Shown here: positions 35,539-44,947 of the stretch, piece after piece
Numbering within the stretch: position 1 is the stretch's first letter
Layout of the letters: the number at the start of each line of letters is the position of its first letter
Assembly (NCBI GenBank): GCA_022710485.1
Contig: JAKLGU010000002.1
Span: 128,682-192,681 of the forward strand
DNA: 64,000 bases
Source: Gemmatimonadota bacterium
GTDB lineage: Bacteria; Gemmatimonadota; Gemmatimonadetes; Gemmatimonadales; GWC2-71-9
Direction of reading: 5' to 3'
Made by a program: the position numbers and the translations under genes
The notes under the pieces: generated by a model
What the model was told of the DNA's origin: nothing
Databases searched by the model: none
The model's input: the letters and a program-made list of their open reading frames with translations, nothing else

Positions 35539-36665
35539 CCGAGACCTTCCTCGGCATCCTGGAACTGACCGACCGCGGGACCGCCTTCGTACGGCGTCGT
35601 GAATCCGGCTACTCGCCGGCCGACGGCGACCTCTTCGTCCCTCCCCACCTCGTCAAGCAATACGGCCTCCGCACCGGCGACGCGATCGACGGCGAGGGCG
35701 GCCGTGGCGGCAAGGGCCGCGGCCCGAGCCTTCAGAAGGTGACCGCGATCAACGGCCTCGAGCCGGAGGCCATCGCGCGGCGCCCAGAGTTCTCGAAGCT
35801 GCCGGCCACCCACCCGAAGGAAATGCTCACCCTCGAGGTGCCGCCCGGCACCCGGCGCACCGCCCACGAAATCACCCGTCTCATCGACCTGCTCTGCCCC
35901 TTCGGCAAGGGGCAGCGCGCGCTGATCGTGGCCCCGGCCAAGGCGGGCAAGACGACGGTGCTGCAGGCGGTGGCGGAAGGGGTGGCGCGGAACCATCCGG
36001 GGGCGCAGCTCTTCATCCTGCTGGTGGACGAGCGGCCGGAGGAAGTGACGGAAATGGAGATGGCGGGGGCGGGCGAGGTGGTGGCGTCGAGCTTCGACCA
36101 GCCGCCGGAGCGCCACGCCGAGGTGGCCGAGCTCACACTGGAGCGCGCCCGCAGGCAGGTCGAGCTCGGGCGCGACTCCGTCATCATCCTCGACTCCATC
36201 ACCCGGCTCGCGCGCGCCTACAACACCCTCGAGCGCGGCACCGGCCGGACGCTTTCCGGCGGGTTGGACGCTAACGCCATGGAAAAGCCGAAGCGCTTCC
36301 TGGGCAGCGCCCGGTACGTGGATCCTTCGCGGGGCGGCGGGTCGCTGACGATCATCGCGACGGCGCTGGTCGATACCGGGTCCAAGATGGACCAGGTCAT
36401 CTTCGAGGAATTCAAGGGCACCGGCAACAGCGAACTGGTGTTGAGCCGCGAGCTCGCCGAGCGGCGCATCTACCCCGCCATCGACATCCCGGCCAGCTCC
36501 ACGCGGCGCGAAGAGCTGCTCTTTTCCCCGGAGGCGCTGGCGGCCTCGCACGCCCTCCGGCAGCGGGTGGCGGGCATGCCGTCCATCAACGCGATGCAGG
36601 AAGTGCTCTCGCTGTTCCGGGGCGCCAAGACCAACGCCGAACTGATTCCGACGCTGACGCGGTGA
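35535..36665 (+). CDS. rho: Transcription termination factor Rho
   Basis: This 376-residue hexameric RNA helicase terminates transcription. The start is the GTG at 35535 overlapping the lipoprotein stop. The cold-shock-like primary RNA-binding domain comes first ([36 protein letters not shown]), then the ATPase core: Walker A PAKAGKTT near residue 135, [12 protein letters not shown], Walker [18 protein letters not shown]-loop region and the arginine-finger segment. It lacks the usual N-terminal helix bundle, making it about 40 residues shorter than E. coli Rho. Its mRNA leader contains the structured region at 34934-35093. Confidence 0.93.
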   Translation: MTETFLGILELTDRGTAFVRRRESGYSPADGDLFVPPHLVKQYGLRTGDAIDGEGGRGGKGRGPSLQKVTAINGLEPEAIARRPEFSKLPATHPKEMLTLEVPPGTRRTAHEITRLIDLLCPFGKGQRALIVAPAKAGKTTVLQAVAEGVARNHPGAQLFILLVDERPEEVTEMEMAGAGEVVASSFDQPPERHAEVAELTLERARRQVELGRDSVIILDSITRLARAYNTLERGTGRTLSGGLDANAMEKPKRFLGSARYVDPSRGGGSLTIIATALVDTGSKMDQVIFEEFKGTGNSELVLSRELAERRIYPAIDIPASSTRREELLFSPEALAASHALRQRVAGMPSINAMQEVLSLFRGAKTNAELIPTLTR

Positions 36666-36674
36666 GCAATCCCG

Positions 36675-37574
36675 CTAGTCGTGGAAGAGGCTCCCCGCCT
36701 CCTTCCTCACCTCGTCTGATGGCGTCAGCAACTCGGTCCCGCGCCCTTCCCCTCCCCGCACCGCCCAGACCCCCTCGAGCCCCTTCGAAGTGAACCGGTA
36801 GTAGGCAACCCCGCTCACCTCCTCACCGGCCACGCCTGCCACGTACCCTCCGGCCGGCCCCGGCATCGCCGCACCGCTATAGCTGTCGTCCGAGCCGACG
36901 CGAAAGCGGAGGAAGTAGTTCTGGCCGGTCTTCTCGACCGTGAGGTTGCCGTATTCCGTCCAATAGTCCTTGTCCCCGTACTTGGCCCACTCGAACTTCT
37001 TGTTCAACTCGTGCAGCCGGTAGGGATGCTGCCCGATCCAGGTCTCGCCGGTGAGCCCGCCGACGCCGAACGTCTCGTCGTAGTGAAACCAGAGCCCGGC
37101 AAATTCGGAATCCGTGTCAAGATCCGAATACCAAGGCCGGTTCTTGATGTAGGACTTGGTGCTCTGGCCCTCCTTCGCCCGGATCTCCCTCTCGACCCCC
37201 ATCTGGCCTGCGGACATGGTCCAGGGGAACCAGAACTCCAGGAAGAATTTCTTCGTGTCGGAGTACGCCACGTAGAAAACGTCGTCGAGCAGGACTCCAA
37301 TCCCCAGCACCTCCGAGCTGCCCCCGCCGAACTTCCACTTGACGCGGTAGATCTCGGCCGTCCGCTCCGGCTGTGCCAGAGCAAGGACCACTTCCCCCGT
37401 GCGCTTCAACTCCACTTTGGCCTCGTAGGACGACGCCGCATCCCCGGGGTTGGTGCCGTTGGCGAGGTAGGCGCCGCTCAGGTCGGGGGGCCGGGAGGCG
37501 CCCTGCGCAGGCAGAGGGCTGGAGATGATGAGCAGCGAGACGAATAGCAGCGGAAGGGAAGCACCGGGGATCAT
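36675..37574 (-). CDS. Secreted hypothetical protein
   Basis: This 299-residue exported protein has a signal peptide (LLFVSLLIISSPLPAQG, cleavage near residue 25). AGGAGG lies 4 nt before the chosen ATG. The mature part is beta-rich with many Trp and Tyr residues (VYRVKWKFGGGSSEV-like strands, FFLEFWFPWTMSAGQMGVE, SGLWFHYDE-like segment near residue 165). DLSGAYLANGTNPG near the start resembles small lipocalin- or DUF-type domains. No catalytic motif is recognised. It is convergent with rho (9 nt between stops). Confidence 0.65.
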   Translation of the reverse strand: MIPGASLPLLFVSLLIISSPLPAQGASRPPDLSGAYLANGTNPGDAASSYEAKVELKRTGEVVLALAQPERTAEIYRVKWKFGGGSSEVLGIGVLLDDVFYVAYSDTKKFFLEFWFPWTMSAGQMGVEREIRAKEGQSTKSYIKNRPWYSDLDTDSEFAGLWFHYDETFGVGGLTGETWIGQHPYRLHELNKKFEWAKYGDKDYWTEYGNLTVEKTGQNYFLRFRVGSDDSYSGAAMPGPAGGYVAGVAGEEVSGVAYYRFTSKGLEGVWAVRGGEGRGTELLTPSDEVRKEAGSLFHD

Positions 37575-37649
37575 GACACCTCCTGTGGAAGTGCCGGGGG
37601 AGCTCGGCGAGAGGAGGATCCCCCCGCCGAGCGACACCCGCAGGTCGGC

Positions 37650-39227
37650 TTACCTGGTGTACTCGGCGAACGAGCGCGCGGCCGGGCTGCACTCCGGCCA
37701 GGTGGTCTGCTCGCCGGTGCGCGGGTTGAGCGGCATGACGCGGCGGACGCGCGGCATCTGCTCGGGATCCTGGGCGGCCAGGTAGGTGAGCATGGCGGTC
37801 AAGGTGGCGTTGTTCCGCACCTCGCTGAGCACCAGCTTGTCGTAGGTGTCACGGTTGGTATGCCAGGTGTAGCTGAAGTACTCCCAGGGGAGGGAGCCCA
37901 GTCCGAAGCCGGGCGCTCCGTAGCAGGCCACGGAGGCGTTGTCGGAGCCGCCGCCCGCCGGCGATCCGGGGATGCCGAAGCTCCGGAAGTTGCCGGTGAT
38001 TTCACCCGGCACCTTCGAAAGCCAGTCGGACAGGAAGGCGCCACCGTCCATGAGGCCGGCGGCGTTCATGTTCACCACCCGGCCGGTGCCGTTGTCCTGG
38101 TTGAAGAGCGCTTGCAATCCCTCCACCACCTTGGGATGGTCCGCCATGTAGGCGCGCGAGCCGTTGAGCCCCTGCTCCTCGCCGCTCCAGTGCCCGACCA
38201 GGATCGTGCGGCTCGGCTTCGGGAGCACCGTCTTCAGGATGCGCATCGCCTCCATCATCGTGACCGTGCCGGTACCGTTGTCGGTAGCGCCGGACGAGCC
38301 GTCCCAACTGTCGAAATGCGCGGAGAGCACGACGTACTCGTCCGCCCGGTCGGTGCCCGGGATCGTGGCGATGGTGTTGAACACCGGCACCTCGCCCAGG
38401 TCCTGCGACTCGGCGGTGACCCGGAGGACCGGCCCCTGGTTGTTCTGCGCCAGGCGGAACACCAGCCCGTAGTCCTCGCAGCTCAGAACGGCGGCGGGAA
38501 TCTTCGTCGTCTTGCCGTCGAACACCCGGAACACGCCCCAGCCTGCCGACCAGTTGCTGGTGAGGACGCCCTTGGCGCCCGCAGCTTCCAGGGCCAGTTG
38601 CAGGGCCTTGTTGTTGAGCCCGGTCCGCTTCACCCGCGCCGCCCAGGCCGCGCGGTAGTCCGTACGATCCTTGACCATGCGGTCGAACTCCGCCGGCAGC
38701 GCCGACTCCTTGTAGCTCGAGTCCGTGCGACAGGAGAGCTCGGGCGCGCTGATCATGACGTAGGCGCCTTTGACCGACGTGACCGCGCTGGCGAACGCCG
38801 CGGAGTCAGCGGCATCGGGGAGGATCACGACGGGACCGTCCACCGGCTTGCCCTTGGTGCCCGGGCTCCAGGCCAGGATCATGCCCTCGAGCGAACGGAC
38901 GCGGGGCGAAATCAGGTCGAAGTGGCTGGCGCCGCGCTTCCACCCCTTCCACGTGCCGTACTGCACGTTCTCCGCATCAATGCCCCACCCCTTGTAGGTG
39001 GCCACGAGCCAGTCGTTGCCCGCCTTCATGCCCGGCGAGCCGGTCAGGCGCGGGCCGATCGAATCGGTGAGGACCTGGGCCAGCCGCCCGACCTGCGAGC
39101 TGTCCATGCCCATGGCCCAGATCTGCTTGATGACCGGATCGTTCGATGGAAAGCTCTGCGCCCAGGCCGCCGGGGCCGGGGAGAGCAGGAGGGCCAGCAA
39201 CCCCAACCGGATCATGCGTCGCATCAT
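37650..39227 (-). CDS. M28-family metallopeptidase, secreted
   Basis: This 525-residue exported peptidase has a signal peptide (PAPAAWAQ, near residue 23) and a PA-type insertion in its N-terminal half. The two-zinc site shows LSAHFDSWDGSSGATDNGTG, VGHWSGEEQGLNGSRAY with the catalytic glutamate, FNQDNGTG, and a late His in FSYTWHTNRDTYDKL. It resembles plasma glutamate carboxypeptidase-like M28 enzymes more than the paralogue at 15029-16669. The start is ATG 39227 (or the adjacent 39224). Confidence 0.85.
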   Translation of the reverse strand: MMRRMIRLGLLALLLSPAPAAWAQSFPSNDPVIKQIWAMGMDSSQVGRLAQVLTDSIGPRLTGSPGMKAGNDWLVATYKGWGIDAENVQYGTWKGWKRGASHFDLISPRVRSLEGMILAWSPGTKGKPVDGPVVILPDAADSAAFASAVTSVKGAYVMISAPELSCRTDSSYKESALPAEFDRMVKDRTDYRAAWAARVKRTGLNNKALQLALEAAGAKGVLTSNWSAGWGVFRVFDGKTTKIPAAVLSCEDYGLVFRLAQNNQGPVLRVTAESQDLGEVPVFNTIATIPGTDRADEYVVLSAHFDSWDGSSGATDNGTGTVTMMEAMRILKTVLPKPSRTILVGHWSGEEQGLNGSRAYMADHPKVVEGLQALFNQDNGTGRVVNMNAAGLMDGGAFLSDWLSKVPGEITGNFRSFGIPGSPAGGGSDNASVACYGAPGFGLGSLPWEYFSYTWHTNRDTYDKLVLSEVRNNATLTAMLTYLAAQDPEQMPRVRRVMPLNPRTGEQTTWPECSPAARSFAEYTR

Positions 39228-39253
39228 GGTACCCCTGGAAATGAGAGGAATCG

Positions 39254-41401
39254 TCACGCTGCTCGGGACCCACTATCGTCGTAGAAGCGCCCGCCGTGCT
39301 CCGCCATGGCCACCAGCGAGGCCGCCGGGGCGAACCGCGGGCCGAACTCGGCCTCGAGCGCGCGAAGGGTGGAGACCACCTGCGCCGCACCGAGGTCGTC
39401 GATCATCCGGAGCGGGCCGCCCCGGAAGGGGGGGAAACCGATGCCGAAGATGGCGCCGATGTCGCCGTCGCGCGGGGAGCGCACCACGCCCTCCCCTGCC
39501 GCCATGGCCGCCTCGTTCAGCATGGCGTACACCAGGCGCTGCTCGATCGTCTGCGGGCTGACACGGTCCGACGGGGAGATGGCGAGCAACCGGTACACCT
39601 CGGCGTCCACCCCGGCCTTCTTGCCGTCCTGGTACCGATAGAATCCACGTCCGCTCTTCCGGCCGAGCCGCTTATCGGCCAGCATCCGCCCGATGACGTC
39701 CGCCGGTGCCAGCCGCTCGCCGAACGCCTGGTGCATCACGCCGCCGCCCTTGGCCGCCACGTCCAGGCCGACCTCGTCGAGCAGCGCGATCGGCCCGACC
39801 GGGAAGCCGAACCTGGTCATGGTCCGGTCGATGGCTTCGATGGGCGTGCCTTCCGTCAGGAGATGCCCCGCCTCGTTGAGGTACGGGGAAAGAATCCGGT
39901 TGACCCAGAATCCGGGGCGGTCGGCCACGACGATGACCGTCTTGCCCATGCGCCGCCCGAATTGGACCGCCGTCGCGATGGCATCGGGCGAGGTGGCTGC
40001 GCCGGGGATGACCTCCAGCAGCGGCATCCGGTCCACCGGGCTGAAGAAGTGCATGCCCAGCACGCGGTCCGGATGATGCGCGCCGGCGGCGATGTCCGTG
40101 ATGGGGATGGTGGAGGTGTTCGTGGCGATGATGGCCCGCTCGCCGACCGTCGCCTCGAGATCGGCGACGACGCTCCGCTTGACCGACAGCTCCTCGAAGA
40201 CGGCCTCGATGACGAGGTCGGCGCGCGGGAACCCGGAGAAGTCCGCGGTCCCGGACAGGAGCGCCGACAGCCGCTCGTACTCCTGCCTGGTGATCCGGCG
40301 GCGCTTGAGACGGCCGTCGAGGATCCCGACCGACGCCTTGAGTCCCTTCCCGACGCGCACCAGGTCCGCGTCCTTGAGCCGGACCTCCACGCCCGCCTGG
40401 GACACCGCGGTGCCGGCGATGCCGGACCCCATGAACCCGGAGCCGACCACTCCCAGCCGGCGCACCGGCCGGGGGGTGGCGGTTCCCGGGGCCACACCGT
40501 CGTCCTTCTTGAGCGCCGTGGTGGCGAAGAAGATCTGGACCAGCTTTCGCGAGACGGGGCTCACGGCGAGTTCGCCGAATCGGCGATGCTCGTCGACGAG
40601 GCCGGCGCGGAGCCCGCGCTCCATGCCGGTCCGCACCGCCTCGAGCGCGGAGAGCGGCGCGGGATAGTGGCCGCCGGTCTTGGCCAGCACCGACTTCCGC
40701 GCCATGCGGTACACCAGCGCCCGGCCGAGCGGGTTCCCGTCGAGCAGGAGCCCCGCCAGCCCGCCGCGCCGGGGCCGCCGCGGCACGCCGGACTCCATCA
40801 ACCGAAGCGCCGCAGCCATGGCCGCGCTACGGAGCAGCGAGGGCGGCACCAGTTCGTCCACCATGCCGAGCTTGAGGGCCTTGGCGGCCCGCTCCGACTT
40901 GCCGGCCAGGATGATGTCGAGCGCCGCCCGGACGCCGATGAGCCGGGGCAATCGCTGGCACCCGCCCGCTCCCGGGAGAATTCCGAGCTGCACCTCGGGC
41001 AGGCCGAGCTGGGTCTTGGGGTGGTTGCTGGCGAGCCGGTAATGACAGGCGAGCGCCAGCTCGAGCCCGCCGCCCAGGCAGGCGCCGTGGACGGCGACGA
41101 TGATCGGCTTCGGGAACGCCGCCACCCGGTCCATGGTGGCCTGCCCGTCGCGCGAGAGCGCCTCGGCGGCCGCCTGGTTCGGGAGCGCCACGAACTGCTC
41201 GATGTCCGCCCCGGCGATGAAGCCGTCGGGCTTGCCGGACAGCAGCAGGATCGCGCGCACGGCCTTCTCGGCGCGGAGCCGCTCGAGGAGCGACTCGAAC
41301 TCCGCCTTGACGGCGGCGGTGAGGATGTTGACCGGCGAACCGGGTTGGTCGATCGAGACGACGGCGACGCCCTGCTCCTCGACCACGGTGAAGGTGCTCA
41401 T
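39254..41401 (-). CDS. fadJ: Multifunctional enoyl-CoA hydratase / 3-hydroxyacyl-CoA dehydrogenase
   Basis: This 715-residue beta-oxidation enzyme has a crotonase domain (residues 1-190: FIAGADIEQF and HGACLGGGLELALACHYRL form the oxyanion hole and acid residues), then the NAD-binding domain (GVVGSGFMGSGIAG near residue 312) and the C-terminal 3HCDH domains (MHFFSPVDRMPLLEVI, GFPVGPIALLDEVGLD). The ATG overlaps the upstream thiolase stop (ATGA), the usual fadI-fadJ arrangement. FadJ rather than FadB is favoured by this gene order; substrate chain length is not evident. Confidence 0.9.
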   Translation of the reverse strand: MSTFTVVEEQGVAVVSIDQPGSPVNILTAAVKAEFESLLERLRAEKAVRAILLLSGKPDGFIAGADIEQFVALPNQAAAEALSRDGQATMDRVAAFPKPIIVAVHGACLGGGLELALACHYRLASNHPKTQLGLPEVQLGILPGAGGCQRLPRLIGVRAALDIILAGKSERAAKALKLGMVDELVPPSLLRSAAMAAALRLMESGVPRRPRRGGLAGLLLDGNPLGRALVYRMARKSVLAKTGGHYPAPLSALEAVRTGMERGLRAGLVDEHRRFGELAVSPVSRKLVQIFFATTALKKDDGVAPGTATPRPVRRLGVVGSGFMGSGIAGTAVSQAGVEVRLKDADLVRVGKGLKASVGILDGRLKRRRITRQEYERLSALLSGTADFSGFPRADLVIEAVFEELSVKRSVVADLEATVGERAIIATNTSTIPITDIAAGAHHPDRVLGMHFFSPVDRMPLLEVIPGAATSPDAIATAVQFGRRMGKTVIVVADRPGFWVNRILSPYLNEAGHLLTEGTPIEAIDRTMTRFGFPVGPIALLDEVGLDVAAKGGGVMHQAFGERLAPADVIGRMLADKRLGRKSGRGFYRYQDGKKAGVDAEVYRLLAISPSDRVSPQTIEQRLVYAMLNEAAMAAGEGVVRSPRDGDIGAIFGIGFPPFRGGPLRMIDDLGAAQVVSTLRALEAEFGPRFAPAASLVAMAEHGGRFYDDSGSRAA

Positions 41402-42693
41402 GCGCGCTCCAGCACCATCGCGAAGCCCATCCCACCCTGTGCGCAGATGGAGATCAGCCCGAACTGCACGTCGCGGCGGTGCATCTCGTTGGCCAGCGTG
41501 GTGACGATCCGTGCGCCGGTGGCGCCGAAGGGGTGCCCGATGGCGATGGAGCCGCCGAGCACGTTGGTGACGTCCCAGTTGACCTCGCCCACCGGGCCGG
41601 GGAGCCCGAGGCGGTCCGCCCAGGCCTTCGACCCCCACGCCTGCACATTCGACAGCACCTGGGCGGCGAAGGCCTCGTGGATCTCGACCAGCCCGATGTC
41701 GCTCCAGGCGAGGCCGGCGCGCTCCAGCGCCCGGGGCACGGCGACGGCCGGCCCCATGAGGAGCTGCCACCCCGGATCCACCGCCGCCACGGCGTAGCTC
41801 CGGATCGTGGCGAGCGGCCGGTAGCCGAGCGCGCGAGCCTTCTCGTCCGCCATGAGCACCACCGCGGCACCGCCGTCGGTCAGCGGGGAGGCGTTGCCGG
41901 CGGTGACCGAGCCGTACCGGCGGTCGAACACCGGCTTGAGCTTGGCGAGCGCCTCCAGAGAAGTATCGGCCCGGACCCCGTTGTCGCTCGTCAGGACGTC
42001 GTCCATCCCGCGGCCGCCGAACCAGGGCGCGATCTCGGCGGTGAGCCGGCCGTCCGCCGTGGCGGCGGCGGCGCGCTGATGGCTCACCAGCGCCACCCGG
42101 TCCTGGTCTCCCCGGCGGATGCCATTTTCCTGGGCCATCTTCTCGGCCGATTGCCCCATCGACTCGCCCGTCGACGGCTCGGCGATGGCCGGGGTGACCG
42201 GCACCAAGTCCTTGAGCCGAATCCGCGACAGCACGCCGAGCCGCTGCCCGAGGCTCCGGGCCTTGCTGGCCTCCACGAGCAGCGTGCTCATCCGGCGCGA
42301 GTGGAGGATCGGGATGTCCGAGAGGGACTCCGCCCCGCCCGCGACGACGACGTCCGCGCGTCCGAGCATAATCTGGTCGGCGGCGTTGACGATGGCCTGG
42401 GCGCCGGAGGCGCAGGCGCGGTTCAGCGAGTAGGCGGGGATGGTCTTGGGAAACTGCGGGAGGAGGCTCACTTCGCGGGCGATGTTCGGCACCAGGACGG
42501 AGGGGATCACCTGGCCGAAGATGACTTCATCCACCTCGGAACCGGGGAGGTCCGTCCGGTAGAGCAGTTCCTTCGTGGCGTGTCGCGCCAGGGTGACCGC
42601 CGTGACGTCCTTGAGCGCCGTGCCGCTCTTCGCGAAGGGAGTCCGCACGCCGGCGACGACGGCTGCCCGTCGCCCGGCTGGGATCGTCAGCAT
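41398..42693 (-). CDS. fadI: Acetyl-CoA acyltransferase (3-ketoacyl-CoA thiolase)
   Basis: This 431-residue thiolase cleaves 3-ketoacyl-CoA with CoA. The nucleophilic Cys94 is in NRACASGAQA, the catalytic histidines are in EIHEAFAAQ and GHPFGATGAR, and the second cysteine is in ICAQGGMGFA. The length and the inserted loop fit the FadI/trifunctional-beta type. It overlaps fadJ by 4 nt and is probably transcribed with it. Upstream, 15 nt separate it from the methyltransferase stop on the same strand. Confidence 0.9.
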   Translation of the reverse strand: MLTIPAGRRAAVVAGVRTPFAKSGTALKDVTAVTLARHATKELLYRTDLPGSEVDEVIFGQVIPSVLVPNIAREVSLLPQFPKTIPAYSLNRACASGAQAIVNAADQIMLGRADVVVAGGAESLSDIPILHSRRMSTLLVEASKARSLGQRLGVLSRIRLKDLVPVTPAIAEPSTGESMGQSAEKMAQENGIRRGDQDRVALVSHQRAAAATADGRLTAEIAPWFGGRGMDDVLTSDNGVRADTSLEALAKLKPVFDRRYGSVTAGNASPLTDGGAAVVLMADEKARALGYRPLATIRSYAVAAVDPGWQLLMGPAVAVPRALERAGLAWSDIGLVEIHEAFAAQVLSNVQAWGSKAWADRLGLPGPVGEVNWDVTNVLGGSIAIGHPFGATGARIVTTLANEMHRRDVQFGLISICAQGGMGFAMVLERA

Positions 42694-42708
42694 GTTATCG
42701 TTCGTGCG

Positions 42709-43260
42709 TTAAGGTTCGTCAGGGCGCCGTCGGGCCACGACACTCGCGACCGCGCGCCAGCGCTCCACGTCCACCGGCTCGAGCACCTCGCGCCCATGCA
42801 GGACTTCCAGCGGGACGATCAGCCGGGCCAGCTCGCCCCTCGCGAGCAGGTGCTCGTCGCGGGTGGGCCCCCAGCCCAGTTCTCGCTGGGTCGCGAGAAA
42901 GGTCTCCATGATGAGCGTGCCGCCCGGCGCCAGGAGCCCGCGGACGAGCGGCATCCGCTCCCTGTCAAGATAGTTGAACACCAGGACGGCATCAAAAGAC
43001 GGGACCGCCGGCCAGTCGGCGTCGAGATCCACCTGCTGCCAGTCGACATCGAGCCCGCGGGCGGCCGCCTGCGCCCGGCCCGCCGCCAGGGCGGCCGCGT
43101 CGCGGTCCCAGGCGGTGACCGCCGCACCGCGCGCGGCGGCCGCCAGGCTGTGCCGCCCGTCGCCACAGGCCAGATCCAGCACGCGCATCCCTGGCTTCAC
43201 CAGGTGACCGTGCCACGTAAACCACGTACTGGGCAGGGCAAGCCGCCCCTCGGGAGCCAT
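42709..43260 (-). CDS. Class I SAM-dependent methyltransferase (TehB-like)
   Basis: This 183-residue methyltransferase has the AdoMet-binding motif I VLDLACGDGRHSLAAA, acidic motif II (VTAWDRDAAAL), and motif IV FDAVLVFNYLDRERM. The lead-in LPSTWFTWHGHLV is typical of TehB/YcgJ-like small methyltransferases. Its substrate is unknown. The chosen ATG (43258-43260) shares bases with the ATG of the divergent glpD (43259-43261), so each promoter must lie inside the other gene or a start lies further in. Confidence 0.78.
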   Translation of the reverse strand: MAPEGRLALPSTWFTWHGHLVKPGMRVLDLACGDGRHSLAAAARGAAVTAWDRDAAALAAGRAQAAARGLDVDWQQVDLDADWPAVPSFDAVLVFNYLDRERMPLVRGLLAPGGTLIMETFLATQRELGWGPTRDEHLLARGELARLIVPLEVLHGREVLEPVDVERWRAVASVVARRRPDEP

Positions 43261-44947
43261 GGACACTCGCAACGTTTCCTTCCGGTGTGCGACCTTGGAC
43301 AAGCTGACGGCCAAGCCCTACGACGTGCTCGTCATCGGCGGCGGCATTACCGGGGCGGGCATCGCCCGGGACGCCGCGATGCGCGGCTTCCGCACCGCCC
43401 TCGTCGAGGCGCGAGACCTCGCGTCCGGCACCAGTTCGCTCTCCAGCCGACTCATTCACGGCGGCCTGCGCTACCTCGAGCAGGGACATTTCCGGCTCGT
43501 GCACGAGGCCACGCGCGAGCGCCGGACCCTGCTGCGCATCGCCCCGCACCTCGTGCGCCCGCTGGCCTTCGTCTTTCCCGTCCACAAGGGCGACCGAGTG
43601 CCGCTGTGGAAGCTCGCGGCCGGCATGATGCTGTACGACCTGCTCGCCCCGCTCCGGAATGTGCGCCGACACCGCATCCTCGGCAAGCGCGCGCTGCTCG
43701 CGGAGGAGCCGATGCTCCGCGAACGGGGCCTCGTCGGGGGGGCCCGGTACTACGACGCGCAGTGCGACGACGCCCGCCTGGTGGTGGCCACCGTGCGCTC
43801 GGCGATGCTGCACGGCGCCGACGTCGCGACGTACACCCGGGTCATCGGCCTCGAGCGGAGCGGAGGCCAGGTGCGCGGCGCCGTGGTCGAGGACGAGCTC
43901 ATGCGCCAGGGACAGGTGCGGGCGGCGGTGGTCGTGAACGCCACCGGCCCCTGGTGCGACGAGCTCCGCCGGCTGGAAGATCCGTCCGCCAGGCCGCTGC
44001 TGCGCCGCACCCGCGGCGTGCACGTGATGGTGCGGCGGGAACGGCTGGGGCACACCGCCGGGATCACCCTCACCAGCCCGATCGACGGCCGGGTCATGTT
44101 CGTCCTGCCCTGGGGCGACTTTTCCTACATCGGCACCACCGACACCGACGAGCCCGGCCCCCCCGAGGCGGCCGCTCCCGCGGAAGCCGACGTGCATTAC
44201 CTCCTGCGCTCCGCCAACGCCTGCTTCCCACAGGCGCACCTGACAGAGGAGGATGTCGTGTCCAGCTGGGCCGGTGTGCGTGCCTTGCTCGACACCGGCG
44301 ATGCCGGTTCCGCCTCCTCCGTCAGCCGGGAGCACGTCATCCGGCGCGGGCCGGGCGGGATGTTCACGATCGCCGGCGGAAAGCTCACGACCTGCCGCTC
44401 GATGGCGGCGGAGCTGGTGGACGAGGTGGCGGCGGAGCTGACCCGGCGGGAGGGCCGACCCCGCCCGGACCCGGCGCCGACCGACACCGAGCCGCTGCCA
44501 GGAGGGGAGGCCGCCGACCTCGCGCCGATGCGCCAGACGATCCTGGACCTCGGTCTCGGGGCGGCGACCGCCGACCACCTGCTGCAGCACTACGGCACCG
44601 AGGCGGCGGCGATCTGCAACCTCGGCCGCCTGGAGCGCGGGCTGCTCGCCCGCCTGCATCCCGACCATCCGGCCATCGAGGCCGAGGTGGTGCACCACGC
44701 GCGGCGGGAGCTCGTCACCCATATCGACGACGTGCTGGTGCGCCGGATCCATCTCCACTACGAGACGCCGGACCATGGCGCCCAGGCCGCGCCTCGCGTG
44801 GCTGCCCTGCTCGGGAAGGAACTGGGCTGGGAGGGGGAGGGGACGGCCCGGGAGCTGGCCGCCTGGCGGCCGCTCAGTCCGCCGCGGGCGCCTGCTGCAC
44901 CACCTGGAGGAGGCGGGTCTCCACCTCCTCCAGCGATACCGGCTTGA
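43259..44947 (+). CDS. glpD: FAD-dependent glycerol-3-phosphate dehydrogenase
   Basis: This 562-residue membrane-associated flavoenzyme oxidises glycerol 3-phosphate to dihydroxyacetone phosphate and feeds the quinone pool. The FAD motif VIGGGITGAGIARDAAMRG near residues 25-43 and the substrate-site GTSSLSSRLIHGGLRYLEQG are exact family hallmarks, with SPIDGRVMFVLPWGDFSYIG and GGKLTTCRSMA later. The last 25 residues are Pro/Gly-rich (PPRAPAAPPGGGGSPPPP), are antisense to the end of the convergent kinase gene (74-bp overlap), and look non-conserved. Confidence 0.92.
   Translation: MDTRNVSFRCATLDKLTAKPYDVLVIGGGITGAGIARDAAMRGFRTALVEARDLASGTSSLSSRLIHGGLRYLEQGHFRLVHEATRERRTLLRIAPHLVRPLAFVFPVHKGDRVPLWKLAAGMMLYDLLAPLRNVRRHRILGKRALLAEEPMLRERGLVGGARYYDAQCDDARLVVATVRSAMLHGADVATYTRVIGLERSGGQVRGAVVEDELMRQGQVRAAVVVNATGPWCDELRRLEDPSARPLLRRTRGVHVMVRRERLGHTAGITLTSPIDGRVMFVLPWGDFSYIGTTDTDEPGPPEAAAPAEADVHYLLRSANACFPQAHLTEEDVVSSWAGVRALLDTGDAGSASSVSREHVIRRGPGGMFTIAGGKLTTCRSMAAELVDEVAAELTRREGRPRPDPAPTDTEPLPGGEAADLAPMRQTILDLGLGAATADHLLQHYGTEAAAICNLGRLERGLLARLHPDHPAIEAEVVHHARRELVTHIDDVLVRRIHLHYETPDHGAQAAPRVAALLGKELGWEGEGTARELAAWRPLSPPRAPAAPPGGGGSPPPPAIPA

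Noticed and set aside
39254..41770. FadJ starting at the upstream end of its open frame
   Set aside because: The extension is antisense-like and overlaps the thiolase catalytic region; the ATG at 41401 has the ATGA overlap and begins the crotonase fold.
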